NCBI GenBank assembly: GCA_964618895.1
Contig: CAZUDO010000008.1
Span: 8,865 to 72,864 of the forward strand
Direction of reading: 5' to 3'
Length of the DNA stretch: 64,000 nt
Source: CAZUDO01 sp964618895
GTDB taxonomy: Bacteria > Desulfobacterota > Binatia > DP-6
This document shows, piece by piece, positions 1 through 7,881 of the stretch. The stretch's first letter is position 1. The number at the start of each line of letters is the position of its first letter. A program made the position numbers and the translations under genes. The notes beneath the pieces were generated by a model that did no database searches, had not been told where the DNA came from, and saw nothing but the letters and a program-made list of their open reading frames with translations.

Positions 1-175
1 CGCCAACCCGGGTCCCCTTGCCCACGCCGCGCGCGACGAGCGCCCGCGCGATGTCCCCGGTCGAGCGCGCGAGGTCGGCGTAGGTGCGGCGCCCGCGGGG
101 ACCCAGCAAGGCCGGGCGCGACCCGAAGCGATCCGCCAGCACGGACAGCAGCGCGGGAAGCGTCGTCGGAGGCAT
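1..175 (-). CDS. AMP-dependent acyl-CoA synthetase, N-terminal part only (runs off left edge)
   Basis: Reading the minus strand from ATG at 173-175, the frame stays open to the window edge and gives about 58 residues containing RRTYADLARSTGDIARAL followed by VARGVGKGTRVG. That is the usual N-terminal segment of class I adenylate-forming (ANL) enzymes, where a 'TYAELD...A.ALxxxGVxKGDRVG' stretch precedes the first core domain. The family activates carboxylic acids to acyl-CoA through an acyl-adenylate in the cytoplasm. The substrate cannot be told because the AMP-binding and specificity regions lie outside the window. It is divergent from the PP2C-like gene that follows. Confidence 0.75.
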   Translation of the reverse strand, partial: MPPTTLPALLSVLADRFGSRPALLGPRGRRTYADLARSTGDIARALVARGVGKGTRVG

Positions 176-372
176 GCTCGCCGCTGGTTGTGCCCGGGAG
201 CCGGGCATCGTGTCCAGCGCGGTCTTGACAGAAGCCCTGAGCGAATGCTGCCCGGTTGCTGATCACGGTGCCCATCCCCGAGGCACTCGCGGGCGCCGCC
301 GCCTCACCGATCGGGCCCACCGCTCGCCCCCGCGCTGGCACCGCGGTTGCACATGGATGGCGCCCTCCCGTC

Positions 373-1158
373 ATGACCACGACCGAACTCTTCGAGTGCA
401 CGCAGGTCGGCCCCGACCGTCTCCGGAACGCCGATCGCGTCGCACACTGGACCGTGGGCGACGACGTCGTGTTCGCCGTCGCGCACGGCTTCGTGCTCGA
501 CAACAGTGGCGACCCGGAAGCCGCCACGGAAGCCAGCACGCTGGCCCTCGATGTCCTCGGACGCGAGATCGGCACGCTGCCGCCGGCCTGGCCCATGCGC
601 AGCCGTCTGCAACGCGGCGTCCAGGCCGCCAACGTCGAGCTCTACCAGAAGGCGCTCACCGTCCCGGAGCTGCGCCCGATGCGCGCCACCCTGACCGTGA
701 CCGCGCTCGCCGGCGACGCCATGGCCTCGGCGCACGTCGGGGACTGCCGGCTATTCCTGTTCCGTGCGGGTGAGTTCACCCAGCTCAGCAAGGATCACAC
801 CTGGGCCTGGGATCCCCTGCTTGCCGGCGCGCGGGGGCGCGAGCCAGTGCACGGCCGCGCACGGCGCTACGCCCTGCCGCGCTGCCTCGGCCAGGAGCTG
901 GTCCTCTCGATCGACGTGCTCACCATGACGGCCCGTGCCGGCGACATGTTCCTGCAGTGCACGACCGGGCTGCATTCGATCCTTCCGGATGACGACCTGC
1001 GTGAGGCGCTCGAAGCGCACCCGCCGGAGACGGCCTGCCGGGCGCTCCTGCGCCGGGCCCGGCTCGCCGACGGCCGGGACGACGCCAGCGTGCAGGTGGC
1101 GGTCGTCGGTGGGTCCGAACCCCCGCCGGCCCGGGGGTGGCACTGGTTCGGGCGCTGA
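373..1158 (+). CDS. PP2C-like protein serine/threonine phosphatase, degenerate metal site
   Basis: The 261-residue product follows the PP2C (PPM) plan. It has a start-proximal 'DRLRNADRV' segment, FAVAHGF near residues 34-40, the central strand pair SAHVGDCRLFLFRAGEFTQL followed by SKDHTW, and GRDDASVQVAVV at the C-terminus. Active PP2Cs bind Mg/Mn through Asp residues in 'ED' and 'DGMGG'. Here the first is N-A-D and the second is A-H-G (His about residue 38), while the C-terminal Asp pair is kept. The ATG at 373 was chosen because homology begins there; an in-frame ATG at 256 would add 39 low-complexity residues. It is either a catalytically altered phosphatase or a binding domain. The neighbours give no clue to a partner kinase. 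Confidence 0.7.
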   Translation: MTTTELFECTQVGPDRLRNADRVAHWTVGDDVVFAVAHGFVLDNSGDPEAATEASTLALDVLGREIGTLPPAWPMRSRLQRGVQAANVELYQKALTVPELRPMRATLTVTALAGDAMASAHVGDCRLFLFRAGEFTQLSKDHTWAWDPLLAGARGREPVHGRARRYALPRCLGQELVLSIDVLTMTARAGDMFLQCTTGLHSILPDDDLREALEAHPPETACRALLRRARLADGRDDASVQVAVVGGSEPPPARGWHWFGR

Positions 1159-1203
1159 CACCCGTGCACGTCTGCACGATCCTGATTCTCCAGCATTTTT
1201 CTG

Positions 1204-1233
1204 TTGACGGTCGTCTCGCACGCACGGTAATCG
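1204..1233 (+). promoter_or_regulatory. Possible sigma70-type promoter for the Thr-rich secreted protein
   Basis: TTGACG (1204-1209) and TAATCG (1228-1233) are separated by 18 bases and end 10 bases before the ATG at 1244. The distance leaves a very short leader, so the start of transcription would lie almost at the start codon. The boxes are moderate matches only. Confidence 0.35.
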
Positions 1234-1243
1234 CATAGCCGGC

Positions 1244-3136
1244 ATGCGCTGGCGGCTGATCCTCGCCTTCTTGGTAGTGATCCCGGGGTTCGCGGTCGCC
1301 GATCCAACCGTCGACCGCAACCCGGCGAACTACTTCGTCCTGGGCATGCGGTACACCAAGCTCAAGAATCTGTACGTACACTCGCCCGGGTGCCACGTGG
1401 GCACCAACTGCGGGCAGCCCGGGGATCTGGCGTCGTGCGGGACGCTTCGCGCGCGTGGCGCCAGTATCGAGGCACCGGGGCAACTGGTGGGCGACAAGCT
1501 ATGCGCCACCGGATCGTTCTTCGAGATTTTCGAGAACAAGCCCGGGAAATGCGAACCGACGTGCTCCACGTGCACGTTCCGTTTCGCCACGCCGATCCTC
1601 GGCGATCTCGACGGGGACGGCACCCCCAGCTGCGACGGCACCTGCATTACCGACATCGGCGACGTGGCGCGCGCGTGCGATCCGAGCGGTGCCATTCCCC
1701 TGCCCTTCCCTCCGTGCGACCTCTTCCGGCCGGTCATCGTTCCGCTCAACCAGGACTGCCCTGCCGCCGTGGGCGACTTCGCGCCTGGCAACGGGTGGTG
1801 CGATCTGCCGGCAGGCGTCTACGGAAAGATCACCGTCCCACGCGGCGCGCGCCTGGAGTTCCAATCCGGTGCGACCACGGTCGCCTGCCACCTGATCGCC
1901 GACCAGGCCACCCGCATCCGCAGCCAGGGCCCGGCCAACGTCCTCATCCCCCGCAACGGTAAAGTGCGGCTGCACCACTTCGGCGACCACGGCAACGGCT
2001 GCGGCACGCTGCGCATCGTCGCCGAACAGGGGACCATCCGGCTCGGCAAGTACTCCGACGTGAGCCTCGACGCGTGCGCCCTCGCCGGCAAGCTGAAGCT
2101 CGGCCATGACAACAACCTGCGCGGTCATTTCATCGGCTACCGGGTAGTGGCCGACGTGGCCAACGACGGCAGCTGCTGCGGCGAGCACTGCGGCAACGGC
2201 GCCGTCGACTCCGCCGGCGGTAGCTTCGTCTCCCGGACCAGCCCTGAAGAATGCGACGCGTCCGCGCCCAACGGTGACCAGTTGTGTCCCGGGGGCTGCA
2301 TCCCGCCCGGGCAGCCGGGCTCCTGCACGTGTGGCACGACAACGACCACCACCACGAGCACCAGCACCACCGTCCCCACGACGGCGTCGCTGCCGACGAG
2401 CACCACGACCACGAGCACGACCACCACGACGACGACGACCAGCACCAGCCTCACCACGACCACCGGCACGGGCACCACCACGACCACGTCGTCCACAGCA
2501 ACCACCACCAGCACCACCACACTCACCACCATGACCAGCACGACGACCACCAGCACCTCCACCACCAGCACCTCCACCACCAGGCCGCCCACCACCTCGA
2601 CGACCACCACCGCGACCACCACGAGCACCACCACCACGACCAGACGCCACTGCGGGGCGCGCACGGGCAGCTCCGACACCAGCTACTGCTGGACGCGGAC
2701 GGCCGGCTTCTACAAGAACCACCCGGCCATCACGCTCTCGATCGTCACCGCGGCCGGCGGGGTCACGGTGTGCGGGCACGCGATCACGGACGTGGACGTC
2801 GATCACGGTCACTCCGCGGTCGAGGGGTTGTGCGTATCGCCGCAGGGTGACAGCCGCCTCCAACTGATCCGTCAGCTCATCACCGCGTCACTCACCGACG
2901 CGGCCGGCGGGGCGGTCTTCCCGGACCTCGCGCGCTGCAACGCCGTGTGCACCAACCCGTCGTCGTCCAGCCTGGATCTCGACACCTGCATCAACCAGGC
3001 GGACGCGTTCAACAACAGCGGCGACAATCTGCCGGCACCGTTCGACCCACCAGGGTCGGCCGACACGGGCCCCTGCCAGGCGGCGCACGGCACGGCCTGC
3101 ACGATCGCGACCCCGGCGGCCTGCGCCGCCCCGTAG
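1244..3136 (+). CDS. Secreted protein with long Thr/Ser-rich linker and C-terminal GFYKNHP-type domain
   Basis: A 630-residue exported protein. Residues 1-19 form a Sec signal peptide (R-W-R, a hydrophobic run, then AVA|D). Residues 20-365 are a Cys-containing domain with several CxxxC pairs. Residues about 365-466 are almost only Thr and Ser with a few Pro/Ala/Gly, an extended linker. Residues 467-630 form a second Cys-containing domain beginning CGARTGSSDTSYCWTRTAGF and YKNHP. A 'G-F-(W/Y)-K-N-H-P' motif recurs in secreted proteins of environmental bacteria, but I know no function. The Thr/Ser tract is a natural candidate for O-glycosylation, relevant because glycosyltransferase-like genes lie at 15-30 kb. 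It ends 11 bases before the convergent SDR gene. Confidence 0.8.
   Translation: MRWRLILAFLVVIPGFAVADPTVDRNPANYFVLGMRYTKLKNLYVHSPGCHVGTNCGQPGDLASCGTLRARGASIEAPGQLVGDKLCATGSFFEIFENKPGKCEPTCSTCTFRFATPILGDLDGDGTPSCDGTCITDIGDVARACDPSGAIPLPFPPCDLFRPVIVPLNQDCPAAVGDFAPGNGWCDLPAGVYGKITVPRGARLEFQSGATTVACHLIADQATRIRSQGPANVLIPRNGKVRLHHFGDHGNGCGTLRIVAEQGTIRLGKYSDVSLDACALAGKLKLGHDNNLRGHFIGYRVVADVANDGSCCGEHCGNGAVDSAGGSFVSRTSPEECDASAPNGDQLCPGGCIPPGQPGSCTCGTTTTTTTSTSTTVPTTASLPTSTTTTSTTTTTTTTSTSLTTTTGTGTTTTTSSTATTTSTTTLTTMTSTTTTSTSTTSTSTTRPPTTSTTTTATTTSTTTTTRRHCGARTGSSDTSYCWTRTAGFYKNHPAITLSIVTAAGGVTVCGHAITDVDVDHGHSAVEGLCVSPQGDSRLQLIRQLITASLTDAAGGAVFPDLARCNAVCTNPSSSSLDLDTCINQADAFNNSGDNLPAPFDPPGSADTGPCQAAHGTACTIATPAACAAP
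2338..2643 (+). repeat. ACC/ACG/AGC triplet-rich low-complexity tract coding a Thr/Ser linker
   Basis: About 300 bases consist almost entirely of ACC, ACG, ACA and AGC codons in the secreted protein at 1244-3136. The repeat is imperfect, so codons vary while Thr is kept, which suggests selection for the peptide rather than recent slippage. The length of such tracts usually varies between strains. Confidence 0.85.
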
Positions 3137-3147
3137 CCGTCGACGCG

Positions 3148-3900
3148 CTACGCCGTCGCGCCGCCGTCGACGGGCAGCGCCACTCCGGTCACGTATGAAG
3201 CGTCGTCGGAGACCAGGAACGCCGCCACGGCGGCGATCTCTTCGGGACGCGCCAGGCGGCGCATGGGCAGGCGCTGCGCCAGGTCGATGGCGGCGGCCTC
3301 CGAGCCCCCGAGGTAGCCCCGCAGGAGGGCCGTATCGGTCCCCCCGGGACAGATGCTGTTGACGCGGATCCCGTCGGCGGCAAGCTCGCGCGCCAGCGAG
3401 CGCGTGAGCAGGATCACCCCCGCTTTGGCGGCGCAGTACGGCTCGTTCATGGCCTGCCCCTGCAGACCCGATTGCGAGGCCGTATTCAGGATCACGCCGT
3501 GGCGGCTGCGGCGAAGGTGGGGCAGCGCGTGCCGGCACGCGAGGTACACGGCGCGCAGGTCGATGGCGAAGACCCGATCCCACTCCGCGGGTTCGAGACG
3601 CTCGAACGGGACGTAGGATCCCACTCCGGCGTTGTTGAACAGGATGTCGAGCTGGCCGAAGCGCGCCATGGCCGCTTCGATCATCGCACGCACATCGTGC
3701 TCGCGGGCCACGTCGGTGGCGACGAATTCGGCCCGTCCACCACGCGCGCGGATGGCCTCGGCGGCCGCTTGGCCGGCCGGCACCGCCACGTCGGCCAGGA
3801 GGACGGCGGCGCCCTCGGCCGCGAAGCGCTCCGCAGACGCACGCCCGATGCCGGCCGCGGCGCCGGTCACGATCGCCACCCGCCCGGCGAGCCGACTCAT
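3148..3900 (-). CDS. SDR family oxidoreductase
   Basis: A 250-residue classical short-chain dehydrogenase/reductase. It shows the NAD(P) motif TGAAAGIG near residue 13, the NNAG motif, catalytic Ser in NTASQSG, the YCAAK active-site pair, and the C-terminal PVDGG typical of FabG-like members. These enzymes reduce or oxidise keto/hydroxy groups in the cytoplasm. The Asp after the second strand (LLADV) suggests NAD preference by the usual rule. Its start overlaps the stop of the alpha/beta hydrolase gene upstream by four bases, so the two are translated together. The substrate is unknown. Confidence 0.9.
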   Translation of the reverse strand: MSRLAGRVAIVTGAAAGIGRASAERFAAEGAAVLLADVAVPAGQAAAEAIRARGGRAEFVATDVAREHDVRAMIEAAMARFGQLDILFNNAGVGSYVPFERLEPAEWDRVFAIDLRAVYLACRHALPHLRRSRHGVILNTASQSGLQGQAMNEPYCAAKAGVILLTRSLARELAADGIRVNSICPGGTDTALLRGYLGGSEAAAIDLAQRLPMRRLARPEEIAAVAAFLVSDDASYVTGVALPVDGGATA

Positions 3901-4718
3901 CCGCGGCTCCGCTGGCGCCCCAGGAAGCCGAGCAGTGCCTCCGCACAGGGACCCGCGCTCTCGAGAAAGCAGGCGTGCCCGGTCGCCGGCAGGCGCGCTT
4001 CTTCGGCCCGCGGGAGAGCCTCGACGAGGGCGCGCGCGTAGCGCGGCGGCGTGAGGATATCGTCGTCGCCGACGACCACCAGCGCCGGGACCTCGACCCG
4101 CGGCAGCACCGCGAGCGCGTCGTGCCCGAGACAGGCATCCACTTGTCGCTGGTAGGCCGCGACGGACGTGAGGACGCCCCGCTCCCGGAAGCGCGCCTGC
4201 GCGGCCACCACCTCCGGCGGAGGCGCGGCCAGGAAGCGGGTCGTGAACGCCCACGGTGCCTGCACGCGCAGGAACTCGTCGGGCGCGAGTCGCTCGACCA
4301 GCAGCCGCCAGCCCGAGAACACCGCTCCCAGGAACGCGTCGGTCCGGCCCCAGGTACTCACCAGCACCAGGCTCGCGACGCGGGCCGGCGCCTCCGCCGC
4401 CACCCGTTGTGCAATCGCGCCGCCCATGGAGGCCCCAACGACATGGCTGCGTCCGATGCCGAGGTGATCCAGCACGCCCAGGGCGTCCCGGGCCATGTCC
4501 ACGATGCCGTACCCACTGGTGGCCTCGTCGCTCTCGCCGGCGTCGCGGTTGTCGATCAGGATCAGACGGTGGTCCCGCGCCAGCACCGGGCGCACGAGAT
4601 CCCACGCCTGCCGCGCCCCGCCGAGCCCCATCAACAGAAACAGAAGCACGGGGTCCCCACCCGCCACGCCATCGGTCTCGTACGCGATCTGGAGCGTACC
4701 GACACGCAGGCGGGCCAT
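3897..4718 (-). CDS. Alpha/beta-fold hydrolase
   Basis: The 273-residue protein carries the alpha/beta hydrolase elements: nucleophile elbow GASMGG (Ser nucleophile), acid in VVGDDDILTP, and catalytic His in TGHACF. The strand preceding the elbow has the NRDAGESD loop found in esterase/epoxide-hydrolase-like members. It is the first gene of a two-gene unit with the SDR (four-base overlap) and is divergent from the O-methyltransferase, with 25 bases between the start codons. It could hydrolyse an ester or lactone related to the SDR substrate; that is inference from adjacency. Confidence 0.88.
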   Translation of the reverse strand: MARLRVGTLQIAYETDGVAGGDPVLLFLLMGLGGARQAWDLVRPVLARDHRLILIDNRDAGESDEATSGYGIVDMARDALGVLDHLGIGRSHVVGASMGGAIAQRVAAEAPARVASLVLVSTWGRTDAFLGAVFSGWRLLVERLAPDEFLRVQAPWAFTTRFLAAPPPEVVAAQARFRERGVLTSVAAYQRQVDACLGHDALAVLPRVEVPALVVVGDDDILTPPRYARALVEALPRAEEARLPATGHACFLESAGPCAEALLGFLGRQRSRG

Positions 4719-4743
4719 CGCGGCCTTGTGCTATGGTCCGCCA

Positions 4744-5403
4744 ATGCACGTCAAGTTCACCGCTCTGACGCCCACCCTCTACGACTACCTGGTGGCGCAC
4801 AATCCGACGCCCGACGCCGCGCTGCGCGCGCTCGCCGACGAAACCGCCGCCCTCGGCCCGGTGAGTCTCATGCAGGTGTCGGTCGAGCAGGGCGCCCTCC
4901 TCACCTTCCTCGCCCGCCTCCTGGGGGCACGCCGGGCGGTCGAGGTCGGCACGTTCACCGGCTACAGCGCAATCTCCATCGCGCGCGGCCTCGCCCCGGG
5001 CGGTCAGCTCCTGTGCTGCGACGTGAGCGAGGAATGGACGGCGATCGCCCGTCGGGCCTTCGCGCGCGCCGGCGTCGCGGACCGCATCACCCTCCGCATC
5101 GGCCCCGCCCTGGAGACGCTGCGCGCCCTCCCCCCGACGCCCGACATCGACCTCGCCTTCGTCGACGCCGACAAGCCGAGCTACCGCGCGTACTACGAGG
5201 AGCTGCTGCCGCGCTTGAGCCCCAACGGCGTCCTCGTCTTCGACAACGTGCTGTGGATGGGCGCCGTGGTCGACGACGCCGACCAGTCCGAGTCGACGGC
5301 CGCCATCCGGGCGCTGAACGACACACTGGCGGCCGACCCGCGCGTCGAGGCGGTCATGCTGCCGGTGTCGGACGGGATCACGCTCGTGCGCCGGCGGGGG
5401 TGA
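4744..5403 (+). CDS. Class I SAM-dependent O-methyltransferase (CCoAOMT family)
   Basis: 219 residues with the SAM-binding strand-loop AVEVGTFTGYSAISIA, acidic strand end LLCCDVSEEW, and the metal-binding motif IDLAFVDADKPSYRAYYEEL seen in caffeoyl-CoA/catechol-type O-methyltransferases, followed by GVLVFDNVLW. These enzymes methylate catechol-like hydroxyls using a divalent metal. Length is typical of the family. The ATG at 4744 starts at the family's usual N-terminus; in-frame starts further upstream would lie inside the divergent hydrolase gene. Inverted-repeat copy A lies just downstream. Confidence 0.9.
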   Translation: MHVKFTALTPTLYDYLVAHNPTPDAALRALADETAALGPVSLMQVSVEQGALLTFLARLLGARRAVEVGTFTGYSAISIARGLAPGGQLLCCDVSEEWTAIARRAFARAGVADRITLRIGPALETLRALPPTPDIDLAFVDADKPSYRAYYEELLPRLSPNGVLVFDNVLWMGAVVDDADQSESTAAIRALNDTLAADPRVEAVMLPVSDGITLVRRRG

Positions 5404-5416
5404 GTTCGCGCACATC

Positions 5417-5443
5417 GGTCCGCGGCGGGGCGCCGCGACTCGG
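5417..5443. repeat. Core-less remnant of the variable-arm inverted-repeat family
   Basis: GGTCCGCG (5417-5424) and CGCGACTCGG (5434-5443) are the outer flanks seen in the same orientation at copy C (29771 and 29881). Here they enclose only a 7-bp stem (CGCGGCG/CGCCGCG) and a 3-base loop, with no conserved core. It looks like a deletion product or a precursor site next to full copy A. Confidence 0.45.
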
Positions 5444-5528
5444 CTTTGCACGCTTCCGCCCGCCCCCGCGGACAGCAGCGTGCGCCGGCGGCGGCGCCAG
5501 GAAGTCGATCGATGCCGCGCGGGCGAGT

Positions 5529-5641
5529 CGCGGAGGCGGGCCCGGGGTCGGAGCGCCTTGAGCCGGCGACGCGGCGCTCGTCCGTGGCACATCGCTTCGA
5601 CCGCCGGCGATCGAAGCGGAGACCCCGGGCCCGCCTCCGCG
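5529..5641 (+). repeat. Variable-arm conserved-core inverted repeat, copy A
   Basis: Arms at 5529-5549 and 5621-5641 are perfectly complementary over 21 bases. The 71-base core (5550-5620) starts GGAGCGCCTTGAGCCGGC and ends CGCCGGCGATCGAAGCGGA. The hexamer GCCGGC occurs near both core ends and can pair with itself. The outer flanks are CGAGT on the left and GACC on the right. It lies between the O-methyltransferase and the convergent epimerase gene. Confidence 0.85.
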
Positions 5642-5690
5642 GACCGGCGCAGCGGACCGGCGTACGCGATCGACGACGACGACGACCTCC

Positions 5691-6572
5691 TCAGCGACGC
5701 ACGCACACGCGCAGGGCCGCCCCGACCTCCGGGTAGCGGAAGCGGTAGCCGTGCGCCTGCGCCACGGCCGGCAGGACGCGCTGGCCGGTGAGCAGCATGG
5801 TCGACACCTCCCCGAGCGCCAGACGCAGGACGACCGCAGGGACACGCATGAGGGTCGGCCGCATCAGCGCAGCGCCGAGCGCCGCGGTGAAGGCGGCGTT
5901 GGTGACCGGCTGCGGTGCGGTCGCATTGACGGGGCCGGCGTAGGTCTCGTCGGCGAGGGTGTCCACCACCAGGCCGGTCACGTCGTCACGATGGATCCAG
6001 GACATCCACTGGCGCCCGGGCCCGAGGGGTCCGCCGACGAAGGCCTTGAAGGGTGGGATCATGCGCGCCAACGCGCCGCCGCCTGCCCCGAGGACGATGC
6101 CGAGGCGGAGGGTGACGACGCGCAGTCCCAGGGCCGTCGCCCGCATCGCCTCGCTCTCCCACGCGTGGCAGACGGTCGCCAGGAAGTCGCGACCCGGCGG
6201 GGCGGTCTCGTCGAGTGGCGCATCGTCATGCGGGCCGTAGTAGCCGACGGCCGACGCGCTCACGAGGACGCGCGGACGGGTGGGCGCGGCGGCGACGGCT
6301 TCGACCACCAGGCGCGTCGCTTCGAGCCGGCTGTCGTGGATGAGGGCCTTCTGGGTCGGGCTCCAACGCCGCGCCGCGATCGGCTCGCCGGCCAGATTGA
6401 CCACGGCGTCGCACTCGCGCATGGCGGCAGCCACACCGTCCCAGCCGATGGTGGCGAAGGAGCCCGGCCCGGGGTGGCGGCTCACGACCGTCACACCATG
6501 CCCCGCCGAACGCAGCGCCTGGCAGATCGCTCCGCCGACGAACCCCGTGCCGCCCGTCAACAGCACGCGCAC
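5691..6572 (-). CDS. TIGR01777-type NAD-dependent epimerase/dehydratase family protein
   Basis: About 293 residues beginning RVLLTGGTGFVGGAICQAL, the Rossmann Gly-rich motif of extended SDRs. These are followed by VVNLAGEPIAARRW, SASAVGYYGP and the C-terminal 'RFRYPEVGAALR' region characteristic of the TIGR01777 (DUF1731-bearing) family. The GTG at 6572 puts the start directly at the first beta strand; a TTG at 6602 would add ten residues without homology. The family is near-universal in bacteria but its reaction is not established; E. coli YfcH belongs here. It converges on inverted-repeat copy A. Confidence 0.85.
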   Translation of the reverse strand: MRVLLTGGTGFVGGAICQALRSAGHGVTVVSRHPGPGSFATIGWDGVAAAMRECDAVVNLAGEPIAARRWSPTQKALIHDSRLEATRLVVEAVAAAPTRPRVLVSASAVGYYGPHDDAPLDETAPPGRDFLATVCHAWESEAMRATALGLRVVTLRLGIVLGAGGGALARMIPPFKAFVGGPLGPGRQWMSWIHRDDVTGLVVDTLADETYAGPVNATAPQPVTNAAFTAALGAALMRPTLMRVPAVVLRLALGEVSTMLLTGQRVLPAVAQAHGYRFRYPEVGAALRVCVRR

Positions 6573-6660
6573 GGCGGCCCTTGTACCCGTCCGGGGGACC
6601 AAAGCAACGCCGGGCGATCACGCTTGCGCGGCGCCCGCGCGCTGTGTCAGGGGTCCGGAC

Positions 6661-7872
6661 ATGACCATGCCACTCGAAGGAATCCGCGTCGTCGACTGGA
6701 CGATCTGGCAGCAGGGGCCGGTGGCGTCGGTGATGCTCGGCGACCTCGGCGCCGAGGTGATCAAGGTCGAGGAGCGGGTCGGCGGCGACCCAGGCCGCGG
6801 CGTGCTCAAGGCGGCCGGGCTCGACCTGACCGACCGGCCGAACTTCTACTTCGAGGCCAACAACCGCAACAAGCGCAGCATCGCCCTCGATCTGAAGAAG
6901 CCCGAGGGCGTCGAGATCGTGGCCCGTCTCGCCGACACCGCGGACGTGTTCGTGCAGAACTTCCGGCACGGCGTGGCCGCGCGCCTCGGTCTCGGTGCCG
7001 CCACCCTTCGGGCCCGCAATCCGCGCCTGGTCTACGCCAGCGCCACGGGCTACGGTCCCGAAGGTCCCGATCGTGCGGCGCCCTCGATGGACTACCTCGG
7101 ACTTGCCCGCTCCGGGATCATGTATTCGGCTGGCGAGCCCGAGGACCCGCCGCTCTGCATCGCGGGGGCGATCGCCGACCAGATGGGCGCCGTCATGCTC
7201 GCCTACGGCATTCTGGCGGCGCTGCTCGCGCGCGAGAAGACCGGGCGTGGGCAGGAGGTCGACGCCTCGCATCTCGGCTCGATGAGCTGGCTCCAGGGCC
7301 TCGGCCTGTCGTCGCGTCTGATGCTCGGCCGGGCCCTGCCCCGCGTCTCGCGTCGCTACGCCACCAACCCGCTGTGGAATCACTACCGCTGCGCCGACGG
7401 GCAGTGGCTCGCCTTCAGCATGGCACAGGCCGACCGCTACTGGCCGCAGTTCTGCGCCGTCCTCGATATCCCCGCGCTTGCCAGCGACGAGCGTTTCGCC
7501 ACCATGCAGAGCCGGATGCTCAACTGCGGCGAGTGCATCGCCCTGCTGGACGAGGCCTTCGCCCGCCGGCCCCGGGTCGAATGGCTCGAGCGCTTCGGGC
7601 GCGGCGGCGACTTCATGGTGTCGATCGTGAACGCCGTCGACGACCTGCCCGACGATCCGCAGATGCGCGCCAACGGCTACATCACCACCTTCGCGCACCC
7701 GACGTTCGGGCCGACCGAGATGGTCGGCATGCCCGTACGGCTGAGCGACACGCCCGGAAGCATCCGCCACCCGGCGCCCGAGTTCGGGCAGCACACCGAG
7801 GAGGTGCTGACCACGCTGCTCGGGTATTCGTGGGAGGACGTCGGGCGGGTGCGCGACGCAGAAGTGATCTGA
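6661..7872 (+). CDS. CaiB/BaiF-type (class III) CoA transferase
   Basis: 403 residues with the family III N-terminus LEGIRVVDWTIWQQGPVAS, the conserved GDLGAEVIKVE, the NRNKRSIALDLK segment, and the FVQNFRHG motif. The presumed catalytic Asp sits in PSMDYLGLARSG, the position of Asp169 in formyl-CoA transferase. Such enzymes move CoA between acids; members act in oxalate, carnitine, bile acid and aromatic degradation. With SDR, hydrolase and acyl-CoA dehydrogenase genes in the window, a role in catabolism of an unusual acid is plausible. It stops ten bases before the convergent SDR gene. Confidence 0.9.
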   Translation: MTMPLEGIRVVDWTIWQQGPVASVMLGDLGAEVIKVEERVGGDPGRGVLKAAGLDLTDRPNFYFEANNRNKRSIALDLKKPEGVEIVARLADTADVFVQNFRHGVAARLGLGAATLRARNPRLVYASATGYGPEGPDRAAPSMDYLGLARSGIMYSAGEPEDPPLCIAGAIADQMGAVMLAYGILAALLAREKTGRGQEVDASHLGSMSWLQGLGLSSRLMLGRALPRVSRRYATNPLWNHYRCADGQWLAFSMAQADRYWPQFCAVLDIPALASDERFATMQSRMLNCGECIALLDEAFARRPRVEWLERFGRGGDFMVSIVNAVDDLPDDPQMRANGYITTFAHPTFGPTEMVGMPVRLSDTPGSIRHPAPEFGQHTEEVLTTLLGYSWEDVGRVRDAEVI

Positions 7873-7881
7873 TCCGCCGCC

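Noticed and set aside
2284..2850. His/Asp-rich frame over the Thr tract (HHHDDHH-like), resembling a metal-binding protein
   Set aside because: It is the shifted frame of the ACC/ACG triplet repeat; the in-phase frame has a signal peptide and flanking domains.
1499..2863. Long minus-strand open frame antisense to the Thr-rich secreted gene
   Set aside because: It is Gly/Arg/Ala-rich low complexity produced by the complement of GC-rich coding and of the Thr triplet tract; it has no domain and no start signal.
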